The notes under the pieces are model-generated. The model had not been told where the DNA came from. It did not search any database and saw only the letters and a program-made list of their open reading frames with translations. A stretch of DNA of 64,000 nt, taken from the NCBI GenBank assembly GCA_026075535.2, contig AP026547.1:4216001-4280000 (forward strand). Reading direction: 5' to 3'. The position numbers and the translations under genes were made by a program. Each line of letters starts with the position of its first letter. Position 1 is the first letter of the stretch. This document shows positions 10,284 through 22,602 of this stretch, in pieces. This stretch comes from Tricholoma matsutake (lineage: Eukaryota; Basidiomycota; Agaricomycetes; Agaricales; Tricholomataceae).

Positions 10284-11886
10284 TTAATCTTCCATCTGCT
10301 CCTGCTCACCCTGCCCCTCCTGCTCATTCTGATTGTTCTCCTCATCATCCTCATCCTCCTCATCATCATTGTCACCATCTTCAAGTTCAAGGGCTTCCAT
10401 TTCTGCAGTTGTCGGAATGTTATACAAAGCCCGAACACTGTTTCCATACTTCTTCATGAATGCATGCTGGGGCATGTTCTTCCAATCAGGATCAGTGTCA
10501 GTTGGATGACAATCACTCTTCAAAGGAAGCACGACTGGGGCCATGGCAAAGAGTGCACAATTCCTAAGCAACATTGCATTGAAGAAAGCTGGATCGAACC
10601 AATCCAAAGGACAATCCACAGGAACACGAGTGGAAATTTGGCTCTCCAGGTTCTCAGGATGTGGGATGCAAGGCTCCTCATGCTTCCTGCTCCCATGGAA
10701 AAGAGGGCTCCCTGCTTTGCAGCTATTGTCAATGTGGTGCAGAAACTCAGTGACATGGGGATTGCACGCTTTCTTCCTCATAATGAAGAAACCACCATCA
10801 GGGTTCCTCTCATCATCAGATGTGCACTCGTATGACCCAGCTAGAAGCCTGATATGCTGGTTCCAGCCATGCTCTTTGAGATAGGTGCAGCATTTGAGAG
10901 TAAGCTGGAGTGAAATTTAGCAATTCGAGTTTGAAAGATAAAAATAGAATCATACCAATCGGCGGTTCTTGTATGCCTTGTTCTCCTTGACACCTCGACA
11001 AACACTGCCCTTCTCCTTTGCCTCCTTCCCAGCAAGCTTCTTCATATAACCCCAAATGAAATTGCAATATAATTTCTCGAGGATAGGTCTATTCTGGAGG
11101 TAAGCGAGATTTGGAGCAAGATGTTGGTAAGCGAATGTAATAGCTGCTTGCTCGAAAGTCCAGATAGCAATTGGCTCAAGGGCTCCATTATACAATGAAG
11201 TGTGTGTGCCACCAAGAAGATCAGGATGCCATGCTGGTAGACCAAATGAGTGAACCTTCGAAAAGATTGATCAAAGATGATGCTCTGGGATGTGGGCAAT
11301 ATTGAGGGCAATATTAGAATCTGGCACCAGATTGCATTGTCTGCGAAGTTCTGTGATCGAATCAAGTGCTGCTGTATCCACTGCTTGAAACTGAGCATTA
11401 TGGGTATTGCCTTTGAGTAATGCATTTATTTCCCCAGCAGAAGTGAATCGTTGGGAAAAGATATTCAAGGTATGATTATTGGGGGCCTCAGGAACTGATG
11501 TGTTGGTTACAGCACCCATGAGGACATGAAGGTGGGTCTCGAGGGCAAGCTGGGTTGTGCCGTCTCAGAGCTCAGGATAAAATTAGAATAGTCAAAGAAA
11601 CACGCACTTTAAGTTGGCTGGCATCATCAGGTATATCTGTCTTTTTCAGATGATGACTATCTTCTTTTCCACTCCTCTCCCCTTCCCCAGGAACAAAGGC
11701 CTTTTGACGTGGACACTTTGAGGTTGATGATTCAGATGCCTGGGGTCTTTTATGTATGGAAGACTTTGATGGGGGGGATGGTGGCATGGCTTTGGATAGT
11801 ACAGAGAATTTAATGACAAGAATGTGAGGAAGATATGTCAATGGAAGAAGACAAAGAGCAAATGTCGTGCATGAGGCAGGCTTCAC
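10284..11886 (-). pseudogene. Transposon-borne gene of an Agaricomycete multicopy type
   Basis: Minus-strand gene inside the CACTA-like element. The likely start is Met at 11787 (MPPSPPSKSS; an upstream Met at 11886 is possible). An Arg/Lys/Ser-rich head is followed by an intron (GTGCGT...CCCAG, about 11607 to 11558), a central domain with VHSFGLPAWHPDLLGG (about 11260-11210), a second intron (GTATGA...CTCCAG, about 10965 to 10905), the segment SYECTSDDERNPDGGFF, and an acidic tail (EDGDNDDEEDEDDEE). It ends at 10284. I recall this layout from large Agaricomycete families of unknown function often found in repeats. One in-frame TGA (complement of 11271-11273) replaces an expected Arg, so this copy is broken. 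Confidence 0.55.
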
Positions 11887-12136
11887 ATACAGTCACCTGA
11901 CTAAATGAGTCTTGACATGATGGAACTGAGAATCACCTGATGAGGCGTATTTAGCTCTTAATTTCTTTTTGAATTAAATAATAATAATATAATACAAAAA
12001 AGGAAGGAGACTATGAGGCACATTTTCCGCGAGATCAATTACTGACATATGACATACAGATCAACTTCCAGAGACGTGCCAAAGACATGAACTGAACTCA
12101 TGTCATTTTGACATGAGCTGGAACATGCCTCCGGTG

Positions 12137-13707
12137 TCACACCATCAAGCGAAATAAGCCAAGTTCCAAACCAATTTCGTGATATTGCATGCCTACCACA
12201 GCAGCAGCAACTTGAGTGGAAACAGGCTTGTTGTGAAGAATTAGAGGCTCTTCAAAAGTGACAAGTCTATGACATCATTGATCTTCCACATGATCAAAAA
12301 ATGATCAAAAATAGATGGGTTTTCTCCATGAAATCGGATGGAAGAAGATGAGCCAGACTCATGGCCAAAGGCTTTTCACAAGTCGAAGGTGTTGACTTTG
12401 ATGAGATTTTCTCACCAGTAGTCCACTACAAGACTGTATGCCTCATGTTTGCACTTGCATCTTTAGAAGGTATGTATATGACCGGTCTAGATGTAAAAAC
12501 CGCATTTTTATATGGCAAACTAGATGAGGAGATCTATATGGATCAACCTGAGGGTTTCAGACTCAAGGGAAAAGAGCAAAAAGTAATGCGCTTATGCCGA
12601 GCATTGTATGGCCTTAAACAGGCCTCACTAGCATGGTGGAAAGAGCTAGAGGCATTTATGCGCACCATTGGGTTTGTGCGCGCCAGCTCCAATGCTGGCA
12701 TTTTCATACACAAGGATCCTAAGACAGGCAGCATTGTTATTGTGCTGGTCTATGTTGATGATGGCTTGTTCATGGGGAAGAACAAGAAACTTGTGGATGA
12801 AAAGAAGAATGCTTGTCTAAAGCATTGGGAGTGCCATAGTACTGAAAAAGTCATGGAATTCTTAGGCATACGCATCACCCAGACTGCAAATAAAGTCAAA
12901 CTCGATCAAACTGAATATCTTGCCAAAGTGCTCGAGAGGTTTGAGATGACAAATGCCAAAGTTGCCCCCACTCCACTCCTGACTGGTTACAAACCGTCGG
13001 AAAACACAGCAACACCAAACGCGGTGCTTAGATCAAAATATCAGTCTGTGATCAGATCTTTATTGTATCTGATGCTCGGAATGTGACCTGATATTGCTTA
13101 CGCAGTAATCAAGATGTCACAATTCTCAGCTAATCCTAGCCAAGAACATCTAGATAAAGTGATGTACATCATGTGCTATCTGGTGGGAACCCAGAAATAT
13201 AACATTGTCTATGATGGAGAGAAATCTGAAGGGCTACAGGCCTTCACAGACTCTGATTGGGCAGCTGACACTGTCAAGCACCAATCTACAATGGGTTACT
13301 TTGCTACTCTAGTGAGTGGCATTGTGTGCTGGCAGTCCCGTTTACAAAAAACTGTAGCACTGTCATCCACAGAAGCCGAATATATGGCTCTCTCCAACAC
13401 TTGTCAGCAGATAGCGTGGATAGAGTCCTTATTCCAGGAACTTGGATATATACTGAAGCACGTACCAATCTGCACTGATAATCAGGGATCCATCTTTATT
13501 GGATCAAATCCAGTTCAGGAAAGAAGGACCAAACATATAGACATTCACTACCACTATACCTGCAAATGCATAGAAAATGACAAAGTCACAGTTGTTTTCA
13601 TTCCTGGTAGTGATAATCCGGCTGACATGTTCACAAAGAACCTTGGTGCCATCCTATTCAGGAAATTTAGAGACTCTCTCGGAATTACTTTTGAGGTTCA
13701 AACTTAG
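12137..13707 (+). pseudogene. Copia pol, reverse transcriptase and RNase H part
   Basis: Resumes copia pol after the DNA transposon. RT motifs include KNRWVFSMK, AKGFSQVEGVDFDEIFSPVV (about 12364-12420), LDVKTAFLYG, LYGLKQA, and the catalytic box VLVYVDDGLF (about 12742-12770). RNase H shows TDSDWAAD (about 13249) and SSTEAEYMALS (about 13366-13398). In-frame TGA codons at 12259, 12347 and 13084 fall where Arg is expected in the family (for example GTRPDIAYAV). The protein ends at 13707, 33 bp before the LTR. Confidence 0.9.
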
Positions 13708-13739
13708 CTGCTTAGAGCGCTGTACAGTTTGAGGGGGGG

Positions 13740-13985
13740 TGTTGAAATTAATTACCAATATTGTTGCATCATTAATTACCAATATTGTTACATGTTTCAT
13801 ATGCATATTCCTCTGGAGTCATGTGATATCCTTATTATTATGTATATAAGGAGAACCTGTACCGTAGTAGGAATATAGTGTTCTTACCTCTGCTAACCCT
13901 AGCTGTAAGTCTAACTAAACCCCAGGTAGGTTGTAAGGAACATGTAGTCTCTTCCCCTGTGCAGCGTATATAGTCTGCTCCAACA
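13740..13985 (+). mobile_element. 3' LTR of the copia element
   Basis: 246 bp beginning TGTTGAAATT after the purine tract and ending CTCCAACA. It contains a 24-bp tandem duplication (ATTAATTACCAATATTGTT units at about 13748 and 13772) and a TATA box (TATATAA at 13843). Confidence 0.85.
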
Positions 13986-15922
13986 TCTGCTGCATCCCAA
14001 GCTTTTCAACTACTGTCACATCGACCTTGAGTATTCAAGAAACCCACAAATCCAACTATTCATATCATTCTCACTGAACTCCAGCAAGTTAACCACTTGC
14101 TTTCCACTATCAACTGTGGCACAGTCTTTTCTTCTGATCCCTGGGTTTATGCATATTTCACTGCCTTTTATTCCTCCCACCCCTCACCCTTTAACAGCCT
14201 CTCCCATTTACAGGATTATCTCTGCAACATTTGTTGTTCACTGCACAAAATCACATATGCAGAAGAACATGCAGAGAGACTTGCTTCCCAAACATGCTCC
14301 TTTGATTTTCACCTCAAGAGCTTTCTATATGGAGGCTCTGCCAAGCCCTTTTTCCCTAACAGATTTTCCTCTTTACCATTAGCCCTTGTTCACCCTTCTT
14401 TTGACAGCCCAGATGACATTGTTACTGGCCCAGAAAATATCAAGAATGTCACCACCCAATACTTCACCAATTTATATCAGTGCACACAATCCCCACCTCA
14501 GCCAAAGCCTTGGATGGGCACACTCTGTTAACATGGTTGCTTCTCGAACTCATCATGATCCATTTACATGGCCAACTTTGTTGGATCTCCCTAATCTCCA
14601 TCTCATTTTAGGCAAAGGGAATCATCGACCAACCTCTGGCCCAGATGGTCAGGAAAAATGGTTCCTATGCACCCTCAGCGACAAGTCCCTTTCACATGTC
14701 TTAGCTCTCCTTAATTATATTATCTCCTCCTCTCACTTTTCCAACTGTGTCAAACCCACCTGCATTTCCACCATTCACAAGCATGGGTCAAATATTCTCC
14801 TCTCCAACTATTGTGGTATTGCTTGCAGTAATCTTCTTCTTAATCTCCCATTTGCATGGCTAAACACTCTTTTATCCCCTTATCTCTCCTGCTTATAGGT
14901 TATTCCCAGTTGTCAGATGGCCACACAGCCAGGTGTCCAGGGGTGAGATCTCATTTCTTTTATCACTCAAGTCCAGAAATCGGTGTCCTGACAGGATATT
15001 CCCCTGTACATCTTACAATGTGACCAGAAGAAAGGGTTTGAAATGCTCAAACATCAGGGCTTCTATGATGCACTCACTGCATATGGACTACCAGATTCTA
15101 TTGCAGCCTTGGATCAATCTTCTCAGACTGATGTTCCTTATTCCATTAAGACTGCTTATGGTTTTGCAGATTCCTTTGTTGTCAATGGAGTCACAAAGCA
15201 GGGGGGCTCTCTTTCCCCACTCAAGTGCACTTTGACCACCAGCATGTGTCATCATTGGTTATCTGATTTATCAGCCCACCTGCATGGCTGGCTTCTTTTA
15301 CAATCTCAGGTTGCCTCTCAACACACCCTACACACTCCCCTTGATGGTATTGTTCAACCTGTCACCATGGTTGAAGCCATGGATGATAGTCTGTTATTCT
15401 CAACTTTTCTTCCTACTCTTTTATCTTTAGCTCAAGATGCTGACATTTTCAAGCCACATATGGGTGAGAAACTGAATGGCAGAAGAGCTGCCTGTATGCA
15501 TACTGAGCTCCAGAAATTCCTGCTGTTCAACTTCCTGCTCATGACTCACAGTCAACCTATATGATTCCCTCCATTGATCACACTGATCCTTCTTCCCTCA
15601 CAACATTTCAGAATCCTGTTTCAGTTGTCACCACTCACACAACATTTCTTCACGTGCCTGTTCATCAACCTCTCCAACAATTTCAACATATTCAAGACCT
15701 TATCTTTCATTTTACCTTTCCCCATCTTGCTCAGCCCCTCCCTCTTACAGCTCTTTGACAACTGTTGTCCCTCAAACTTATCTCCTGCATCTGACCCCTA
15801 CTGGCTTTCCAACCACTATCAGATGCACAGTCTGTGACCCTCTATATGCACATTGCTCACAAGGTCCATGAATGCCCTTTCATTTCAACTCTTCCTTGTT
15901 ATTTCTCCCCATTCATTACAGG
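13986..15922 (+). pseudogene. LINE 1, upstream part: reverse transcriptase
   Basis: Degenerate non-LTR retrotransposon. Recognisable segments in shifting frames are FDSPDDIV...VTTQYFTNLYQ (about 14398-14480), the RT entry motif RPTSGPDGQEKW (about 14625-14660), and DGVTKQGG-type NGVTKQGGSLSPLKCTLTTS (about 15184-15243). The catalytic Asp pair lies in TMVEAMDDS (about 15364-15392). This pattern matches a LINE family widespread in Agaricomycetes. Frameshifts and stops are frequent. Element B interrupts it at 15928, and the frame continues at 22608. Confidence 0.8.
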
Positions 15923-15927
15923 GTTTT

Positions 15928-16360
15928 TATAAGGGCAACCTCAGCCTCTAGCAAAGGGAAATCCAAAGTTAAAATTATACTACATATTACAGGGATTGGG
16001 GATGCACCTAGCAAAGGAAATCCAAAGAGAAAACTCTAAGGATCCCTTTGCCAATGCCCAGTATATGTGAAGACAACAAAAATCAAATAATAACCTAAAA
16101 ATAGAAAAGGCAGAGATAGGCAGATCAAGGCTGCCGAATGACATCATACCAAGGGGTAGATGTCGGAAGGGGTGCTCTGCCTCTAAATATAAAACTGTCA
16201 ACATGCACAAACATGATAGAAAGGGAAATTAGTAATAAAATCCGGAAAAATCATAGAAAATGAAGAATAGAAGGAAATGAAGTGAGGAAAAATATAGAAT
16301 GAACGTAAAAAATAGGAGAAACACACAGGGCACCCCCCTAGTCCCCCTAGTCCCCTTACA
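15928..16360 (-). mobile_element. 3' LTR of gypsy B
   Basis: 433 bp. In element orientation it starts TGTAAGGGGACTAGG and ends TTGCCCTTATA. It contains the GGATTTCCCTTTGCTAG direct repeats that have collapsed in the 5' LTR of element C. Confidence 0.9.
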
Positions 16361-16371
16361 TCACCCCCTCT

Positions 16372-17414
16372 CTAAGATGCATCACCCCAATGCATTCGAA
16401 ATCGCATACGACCAAAGTCCATGACTTGAATGCGACGCGGTGCAGCAGTGTGCCATCGGTGGAATTCCTTGACTAACCGAGGGGCATTCACATCAGACTC
16501 TTTGACCCATGAGTTCTCCTCATACCCATAACCTTCCAATGCACCAAATACTGGAGTTTTCCTCAAAGCAACCAGCTGTCCAAGATTGACTCAACTTCGT
16601 ATTGGGGTTCTCCCTCAATCACTGTAGGCGGTGGTGGTGGGTGTGAATGGCATCCCGGGAATGGATCTGGGGGAGCTGGAAGGAGTTTGACAACATGGAA
16701 GGCTGGGTGGAGTCTGGACATGGAGGCTGGGAGGCATAGATGATAGGCATGTGTTCCAACACACTTGACAATGGGGAAAGGTCCCAGGAAGCGATGAGCG
16801 AGTTTCTTGGACAGACGCATAGTGGAGATGCCACTGGAGTCAAGATAAACTCAATCACCAACCTTGTACTGAGGGGTCAGAGAATGGCATTGGTTGTAAA
16901 AGTGTGCCATGTTGTCCTTCACCTTTGCTAAGGCTGCCTTTGCCTCCTCCAAGCTATCCTGCATGCATTCTGTGAACTCATTCACCATCTCAATGTGTGA
17001 GGGAGTTTGGCAAGGTTCAAATCCCATGCATGGATGTTGTCCAGTGTCTAAGAGGAAAGGGGTCTGTTGAGTGGAAACATGGACATGGTTGTTGTATCCG
17101 AACTTGGCCAAGGGGAGAAGATTGTCCCAATTGTCCTGGCATTCATTGACAAAGATGCAGATGTACTGCTCCAGTTCCTGGTTGACTTGCTCAGTCTGGC
17201 TGTTGGTTTGTGGGTGATAAGCAGTTGAAGCAAGGAGTTTGATTCCCAGGAGTTGGTACAGCTCATGAGTGAACTCTGCCATGAACTGAGGGCCACAATC
17301 AGAGAGGAAAGCACCAGGAAAGTCCATGTAATTTCCACACATGGTGGAGGTAGAGTCAGGTGGCACCCAGGGCACTGACAGTGGTGTGAGTAGGAATGAA
17401 GTGAGCGCATTTTC
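16372..17414 (-). pseudogene. Gypsy B pol, integrase core end and chromodomain
   Basis: Minus-strand remainder of pol after the solo LTR. It contains the integrase segment FLSDCGPQFMAEF, HPQTNSQTEQVNQELEQY (E of the DDE triad retained), a GDxVYLDSS segment, and a chromodomain ending near 16372 with YGYEENSW. A TGA at the position where copy C has CAA (GDQVYLD) breaks it near 16849. Confidence 0.88.
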
Positions 17415-18028
17415 TGTTAAGACTATAGGTCTTTAACTCAGCCTTGGCTTCATATGTCACAGTTGGAGGGTTTCCAACTATATTGGTATTGCACTAGGAG
17501 GCTTTCCTAGTGTATCAGGCTTCTGGCCTTCACTTGGGTACTTCCTCAAGTTGTCACGGCTATCCATACTCAGAGGCTTTCTGAGTAGACCATTGGTTGT
17601 GTATCACAGTTGGAGGCTTTCCAACTGTCGAGTTCAAGTTATCACAGCTAGGGGCTTCCTAAGCTGTAGAGTGCTCTGGTTGAGTCTAAGACCGTTGATT
17701 GAATTAGGTCAAGCTAAGGAATACAGGCAGTATTACTGTAGCTTATATATGGTTCAGAGATGTCTATTGTCCAATCGGAATACGAGATCCTTGTCAAGTA
17801 ACAATAGAAAGAACAATAGAACAATAAGCCTCATGCCAAGCATGAGGCGTCCGATGTCAAGGGTCCGATGTCAAGGGATGCTGCAGTGCAGCATGTCAAA
17901 TGGTGGGAGTCAGGCATCAAAGTATCTCCCATCAGAATGAGTCAAGTCGAATGTGAAGGAAAAATGAAGTACCCAGTCTTGCCGGCATACATCTGGTTGT
18001 CCTGGGTTATGATAACAAAATCGTAACA
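17415..18028 (-). mobile_element. Solo LTR (A-type family) inside gypsy B integrase
   Basis: 614 bp, TGTTAAGAC...CGTAACA in plus orientation, flanked by perfect 5-bp duplications TTTTC (17410-17414 and 18029-18033). The flanks match the uninterrupted integrase of copy C (GTGGGAAAACGCGCTCAC). The GCCTCATG...CATGAGGC palindrome and GTCCGATGTCAAGG repeats relate it to the LTR at 4783-5515, in reverse orientation. Confidence 0.9.
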
Positions 18029-21000
18029 TTTTCCCACTGAATCAACTGTGCACATCACCACATCAAACCCATTCGACTCTGGCAACTCCACCACAAAGTC
18101 GACGCTGACGACATCCCAACGACTCTCTGGAACAGGAAGAGGGTGTAGCTCACCAATAGGCTTGCGACGAGGGACCTTGGTGCGTAAGCAAAGGTCACAA
18201 GTGTGACAATACTGACCAATGAGCCGTGACATTTGTGGCCACCAATAGTTCCGTGAGGTGAGCTCCAAGGTCTTCCAGCGTCCAGGGTGGCCAGCAATCT
18301 GTGAGTCATGGTGTTGGGATATGATGCGCCGGCGAAGGTCTGGGTCATTGGGAACATAGATGCGATCCCTGAAATACAACAAGTCCTCCTTTTCAGCCCA
18401 CTCTGCCGCACGTAAGGAAAGGGTCGATCCCTTCCTCAGTTCTTTAACAGCTCGGGCGACAACATCCTCATGTAAACCACTACGGTTTGCGCGATGAATG
18501 TCACGTAGAATGTCCCGCTCCTCGCCCTGGGGTACGATGCCTTCCAGTGCCCGAATGGTGAACAGGTCTGGCTGCAACAACATAATGTTTTGGTTGTCAT
18601 CGCTGCCATCCCCATGGTCTGCACATCAGGAGAGGGGATTGGTCTTCCCCATGCTGCGACCCGGATGGTGGTGCAAGGAGAAGTCAAATCTGGATAGATA
18701 CAGGGACCAACAAGCTTGACGATGGTTCAATTTCTTGGCCATCATAAAGTACTCAAGATTCTTGTGATCCGTCCAAATTTCCACCTTGTGTTGGGCACCC
18801 TTGAGGAAGTGTCACCACTCCTCAAGCGCACACATTATCACCAACATCTCCTTGTCATGGATCTCATAATTTTGCTCTACAGCACTAAGGCTTTTGGAGT
18901 AGAACCCAACAGGATGCCACTTCTGGTCCTCCGGAGACTGCTGAGACAACATGGCACCCATTGCAAAGTCAGAACTGTCGGCTTCTACATGAAAAGGATG
19001 TGAATTGTCAGCAAAGGTAAGGATGGGAGCGGAAGTGACCATCTCCTTAAGCTTTTCAAACACCTCCTGTTGTGCATTATCCCACCTCCATACCTCCTTT
19101 CCTGTCAAGTCAAACAGTGATCGTGCATGATGTGAGAAATCCTTGATAAAACACCAATAGAAATTGATGAAGCCCAGGAAAGACTGCACCTCTTTCTTGT
19201 TCATGGGCATCGGCCAAGCTGTGACCCCATTCACCTTGATAGGATCCATCTCCACCTGACCCTCCAAGATAATCAGGCCAAGGTACTCAATCTTGGTCTT
19301 CTCAAACTTGCACTTGTCCTGATGAAGGTAGAGTTTGTACCATCAAAGCCATTCTAGGATGAGGTGTGTGATGCGACGGTGCTCTTCAACCGTGCAAGTG
19401 AAGATGAGGATGTCATCGAGATAGATGCAGACAACACCTTCGAGGATGAGGTCATGGAAAATGTTGTTCATCATGGTCTGAAAGGTGGCAGGACTATTAG
19501 TAAGGCCAAAGAACATGACAAGCGGTTCAAAAAGACCACGGTTGGTACAAAAGGCTGCCTTCCACTCATCTCCCTCCTTTATCCTCACATTATTGTAGCC
19601 CCAATGGACATCGAGCTTGGTGAAGTATTGGGCTTCATGGAGCTGGTTCACAAGTTCAGAGATGAGAGGTAATGGGTAGCAATTTTTGACCGTGATGTTG
19701 TTGAGCCTTCTGTAGTCTTGAACCAGTTGAAGTGAGCCATCCTTCTTCTTGACAAAGAAAAAGGGAGAGGCCATGGGTGACTTCAATGGTCCGATATGTC
19801 CAGAGGCCAGGTGCTTGTCAATGAACTGGTCAAGCTGTCATTGTTCTTCAGGAGAGAGGATAGACCTTGCAGGATGAAGGAATTGCACCGGGGGTGAGTT
19901 CGATCGCGTGATCCCATGGCTTACATGCAGGGAGAGAGTCAAACGATTCCTTGGAGAACACATCTCCAAAATCATGGAGATGAGGGAGCAAGGAATTAGT
20001 AGAGGATTTAGCAGCATTGTTTTTGTGAAAGGCCTCGGCGAGGCATTGGGATATGTTTGATGTAGCACACACCTCATGCAATGGACGAATCGCAGTGTAG
20101 AAGATCCAATCACCTTCCTCCACTTCCTCTGGCTCCTCATCATCATCATCCAAGTCCAGCATCAGATCAGGAACCCCTTCCAACTCCACTTCAGGTATAG
20201 GCAGGGGTCCAGCATGACACTTCTGAGTACATCGTATTGTGGCCTTCTGTCCATAATGTTCTTGCCTGGCTTCTGTGAAACAAGTATGACAGCGAGATGG
20301 ACATCAGCTCATGGTAACCTCCCCAGTATGCCAGTCGACCTCTGGGTTATGGTCTCAAAGCCATGGATAGCCCAAAATCACCTTTTGCTTTCCTAATTGA
20401 GTGACAGCAAAAAGGGCATGCTCACTATGATCTTTGTAACAGAGGACCAGGTCTACAACCTCTCGGATGGCACCAGCTTCATTTGGGGACCCATCCACAT
20501 TATACACAGGTATCGGACAAGAGAGTGAGTGAGTATTTAGGCAATGTTGTTGTGCGAGATGGGCATCAATGAAGAGACCAGTCGCACCAGAGTCCAGGAG
20601 CGCAGAGACACCGAGTATCTGTCCAGTGTCAGTTGTCTGCAGTTCGATTGCTAGGTTCAAGGAATGTGTAGAGGGAGTGGACACAACAATATATTTGCAT
20701 GGTAGTTTACGCTCCCATGATTTAATTTTGGGGTGTGGAGCAGGGGGAGAGATGGGAAGAGCGGGTATGTCTTCAGCCAACTTCAAAGGGTCAGAGAGGG
20801 GAACAGTCACAGAAATGGATTCATTCTCCAGGGATTCAACTGACAAGACTTCAAAGTGGTTATGGACAGGCAGTGAGGGCGTATGATTCACTTGCTGCAA
20901 ATAGAAAAATCCTGCTCCTCTACAACTTCTGACTTGATCTCCTCTGCAACCTGATCCTTCGCTTCCTCAACATCTACAAGTGCCAACAAGTCTTGGAGGA

Positions 21001-22150
21001 GTTCATCTCACCCCTCGGGGGTGAGCATGCGGATATCCTGACGATGGGGACATGCTCCAGCCCTGTGCCCAGTTTCCCCACAGTGGTAGCAGAGATCCAA
21101 CCTACGCGCACGGCTGCGGGCCGCATCAACATCCATTGGTACTGGGAGATTGATGGCTGGTGTGGGAGTCTGACAAACAGGAATGGGGTTAAGGTGGGGA
21201 AGGGTTCGATTGAAGGTGTAGGGTGCATGAGTGGTAGTTGGAGCACAGAATGCAGCATTAAACACCACATTTGTGAGTTGGTTCTCGTCACAGAGTGAAG
21301 CAGCTTCATACCAAGCATAGATATCATCGTCCGCTGGGCACCCTTCCAACATCTGTGCAATCTGGTCCTGAATTTCTTGATTGAGGCCCCATCGGAACTT
21401 CACCACCACTGGTAGCCCACTCCCATATCCTGCCATGTCCACCAAATCCTTAAACTCATCAATATAATCGTCCATGGATCAACACACCTGGTGGTAAGAG
21501 GATGACTTGAGTTGTGTCACTGCTTGGTGGCACTTGTTGAGGGGACAAAAGTGGCATACAAACTCGGCTCAAAAGTCACCCCAAGTGGAGAAAGGTAGAG
21601 AACCAAGTACTTTAGTTTGACGCAGAATATGGTCCATGTAGAGATCGCGTTCAGATTTCATGTATGTGAAGGCCCAATAAATTTTTGCAGCCTCATCGAC
21701 AAATTGATGCAACTGGAGACTGATGTATAACTCACAGGAATTAAGGAATGCACATCCCTGCACACATGTGCCATTAAATTTAGCAGGGGGAGACAGTTTG
21801 ATCTGGGCACACTCTTTAGTGGGCATGTTTGGCAGTACATCGTTGTTGGGTGCGCTTGGAGTCGCAATGGGGGGAATATTGGTTGTAGGGTTAGTCTGGA
21901 GGGTCCTGACAAAGTTTTTGATCATAGATTTAAGTGAATCAATTTGTGTGCATATTCTGGAAACGTCGCTTTCAAGTGCATCGATGTGCTCTGATGTGTC
22001 CATGTCACTAGGGGGCGCATTTGGCGAAAATGGCAGCACAGTAAAGGCGAGACTGTCTGGAACAGTGTGTAGGGAGTCTGTGGAGCTTTGGGAAGTGTTG
22101 TCCACTCTGTACCTGCCTATCTTGGGCAGTGCATTCACGATTTCGGGCCT
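18029..22150 (-). pseudogene. Gypsy B gag-protease-RT-RNase H-integrase N-terminus
   Basis: Read on the minus strand from about 22150: gag (NALPKIGRYRVD...), a CCHC zinc knuckle CYHCGETGHRAGACPH (about 21105-21060), an Asp protease ALLDSGATGLFID (about 20605-20565), the RT with [10 protein letters not shown] (about 19435-19405), the connection segment SFLGFINFYWCFI, RNase H, and the HHCC zinc finger of integrase (about 18320-18180). Several stops and frame breaks interrupt it. Where element C has TGA this copy often has CAA or CGA, showing independent decay of the same ancestral CGA codons. Confidence 0.9.
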
Positions 22151-22168
22151 TAGGGGAGAGTTTTCTAC

Positions 22169-22602
22169 TATAGGGGCAACCTCAGCCTCTAGCAAAGGGA
22201 AATCCGAAGTTAAAATTATACTCCATATTACAGGGATTGGGGACACATCTAGCAAAGGGAAATCCAAAGAGAAAACTCTAAGGATCCCTTTGCTGATGCC
22301 CAGTATATGTGAAGACAACAAAAATCAAATAATAACCTAAAAATAGAAAAGGTGGAGATAGGCAGATCAAGGCCGCTGAATGACATCATACCAAGGGGTA
22401 GATGTCAGAAGGGGTGCTCTGCCTCTAAATATAAAACTGTCAACATGCACAAACATGATAGAAAGGGAAATTAGTAATAAAATCCAGAAAAATCATAGAA
22501 AATGAAGAATAGAAGGAAATGAAGTGAGGAAAAATATAGAATGAATGTAAAAAATAGGAGAAACACACAGGGCACCCCCCTAGTCCCCCTAGTCCCCTTA
22601 CA
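22169..22602 (-). mobile_element. 5' LTR of gypsy B
   Basis: 434 bp, same family and near-identical length to the 3' LTR at 15928-16360, as expected for an element whose ends have not been rearranged. The gag frame begins just downstream; its first codon is GTG where copy C has ATG. Confidence 0.9.

Larger units (their letters stand above)
7976..12136. mobile_element. CACTA-like TIR DNA transposon (4.16 kb)
   Basis: Ends are inverted repeats: CACTGGAGGCATGTTTCAGC at the left, and CACCGGAGGCATGTTCCAGC read inward from the right. Similarity extends about 60 bp inward. A 3-bp TCA duplication flanks it (7973-7975, 12137-12139). Removing it with one TCA rejoins the copia linker in frame into the reverse transcriptase segment. 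CACT(A/G)-type termini with 3-bp duplications are typical of the CMC/CACTA superfamily. No transposase is recognised inside; it carries a different, minus-strand gene, so it may be non-autonomous. Confidence 0.75.
5906..13985 (+). mobile_element. Ty1/copia element, 5'-truncated, split by a DNA transposon
   Basis: Order of domains is protease, integrase, reverse transcriptase, RNase H, which is diagnostic for Ty1/copia. A polypurine tract (GAGGGGGGG) precedes a 3' LTR at 13740. No matching 5' LTR or gag is visible near 5906, so the left end is lost; the exact left boundary is uncertain. A 4161-bp TIR element interrupts it at 7976-12136. Multiple stops make it non-functional. Confidence 0.85.
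15928..22602 (-). mobile_element. Ty3/gypsy chromovirus B, full length, inside LINE 1
   Basis: Complete element on the minus strand with both LTRs and a GTTTT target duplication (15923-15927 and 22603-22607). It is 6675 bp including a later solo-LTR insertion. Removing it rejoins the LINE reading frame (GFGFPSITHINSS). Gag, protease, RT, RNase H, integrase and chromodomain are all recognisable. It belongs to the same family as element C at 55741-61726, which lies in the opposite orientation. Stops and frameshifts make it inactive. Confidence 0.93.

Noticed and set aside
15043..15837. Intact host gene in the 15-kb region
   Set aside because: Motifs (NGVTKQGGSLSPLK, EAMDDS) identify it as LINE reverse transcriptase with broken frames.
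16981..17036. tRNA B-box-like sequence (AAGGTTCAAATCCCA)
   Set aside because: It is coding sequence of gypsy B integrase and no A box or cloverleaf surrounds it.
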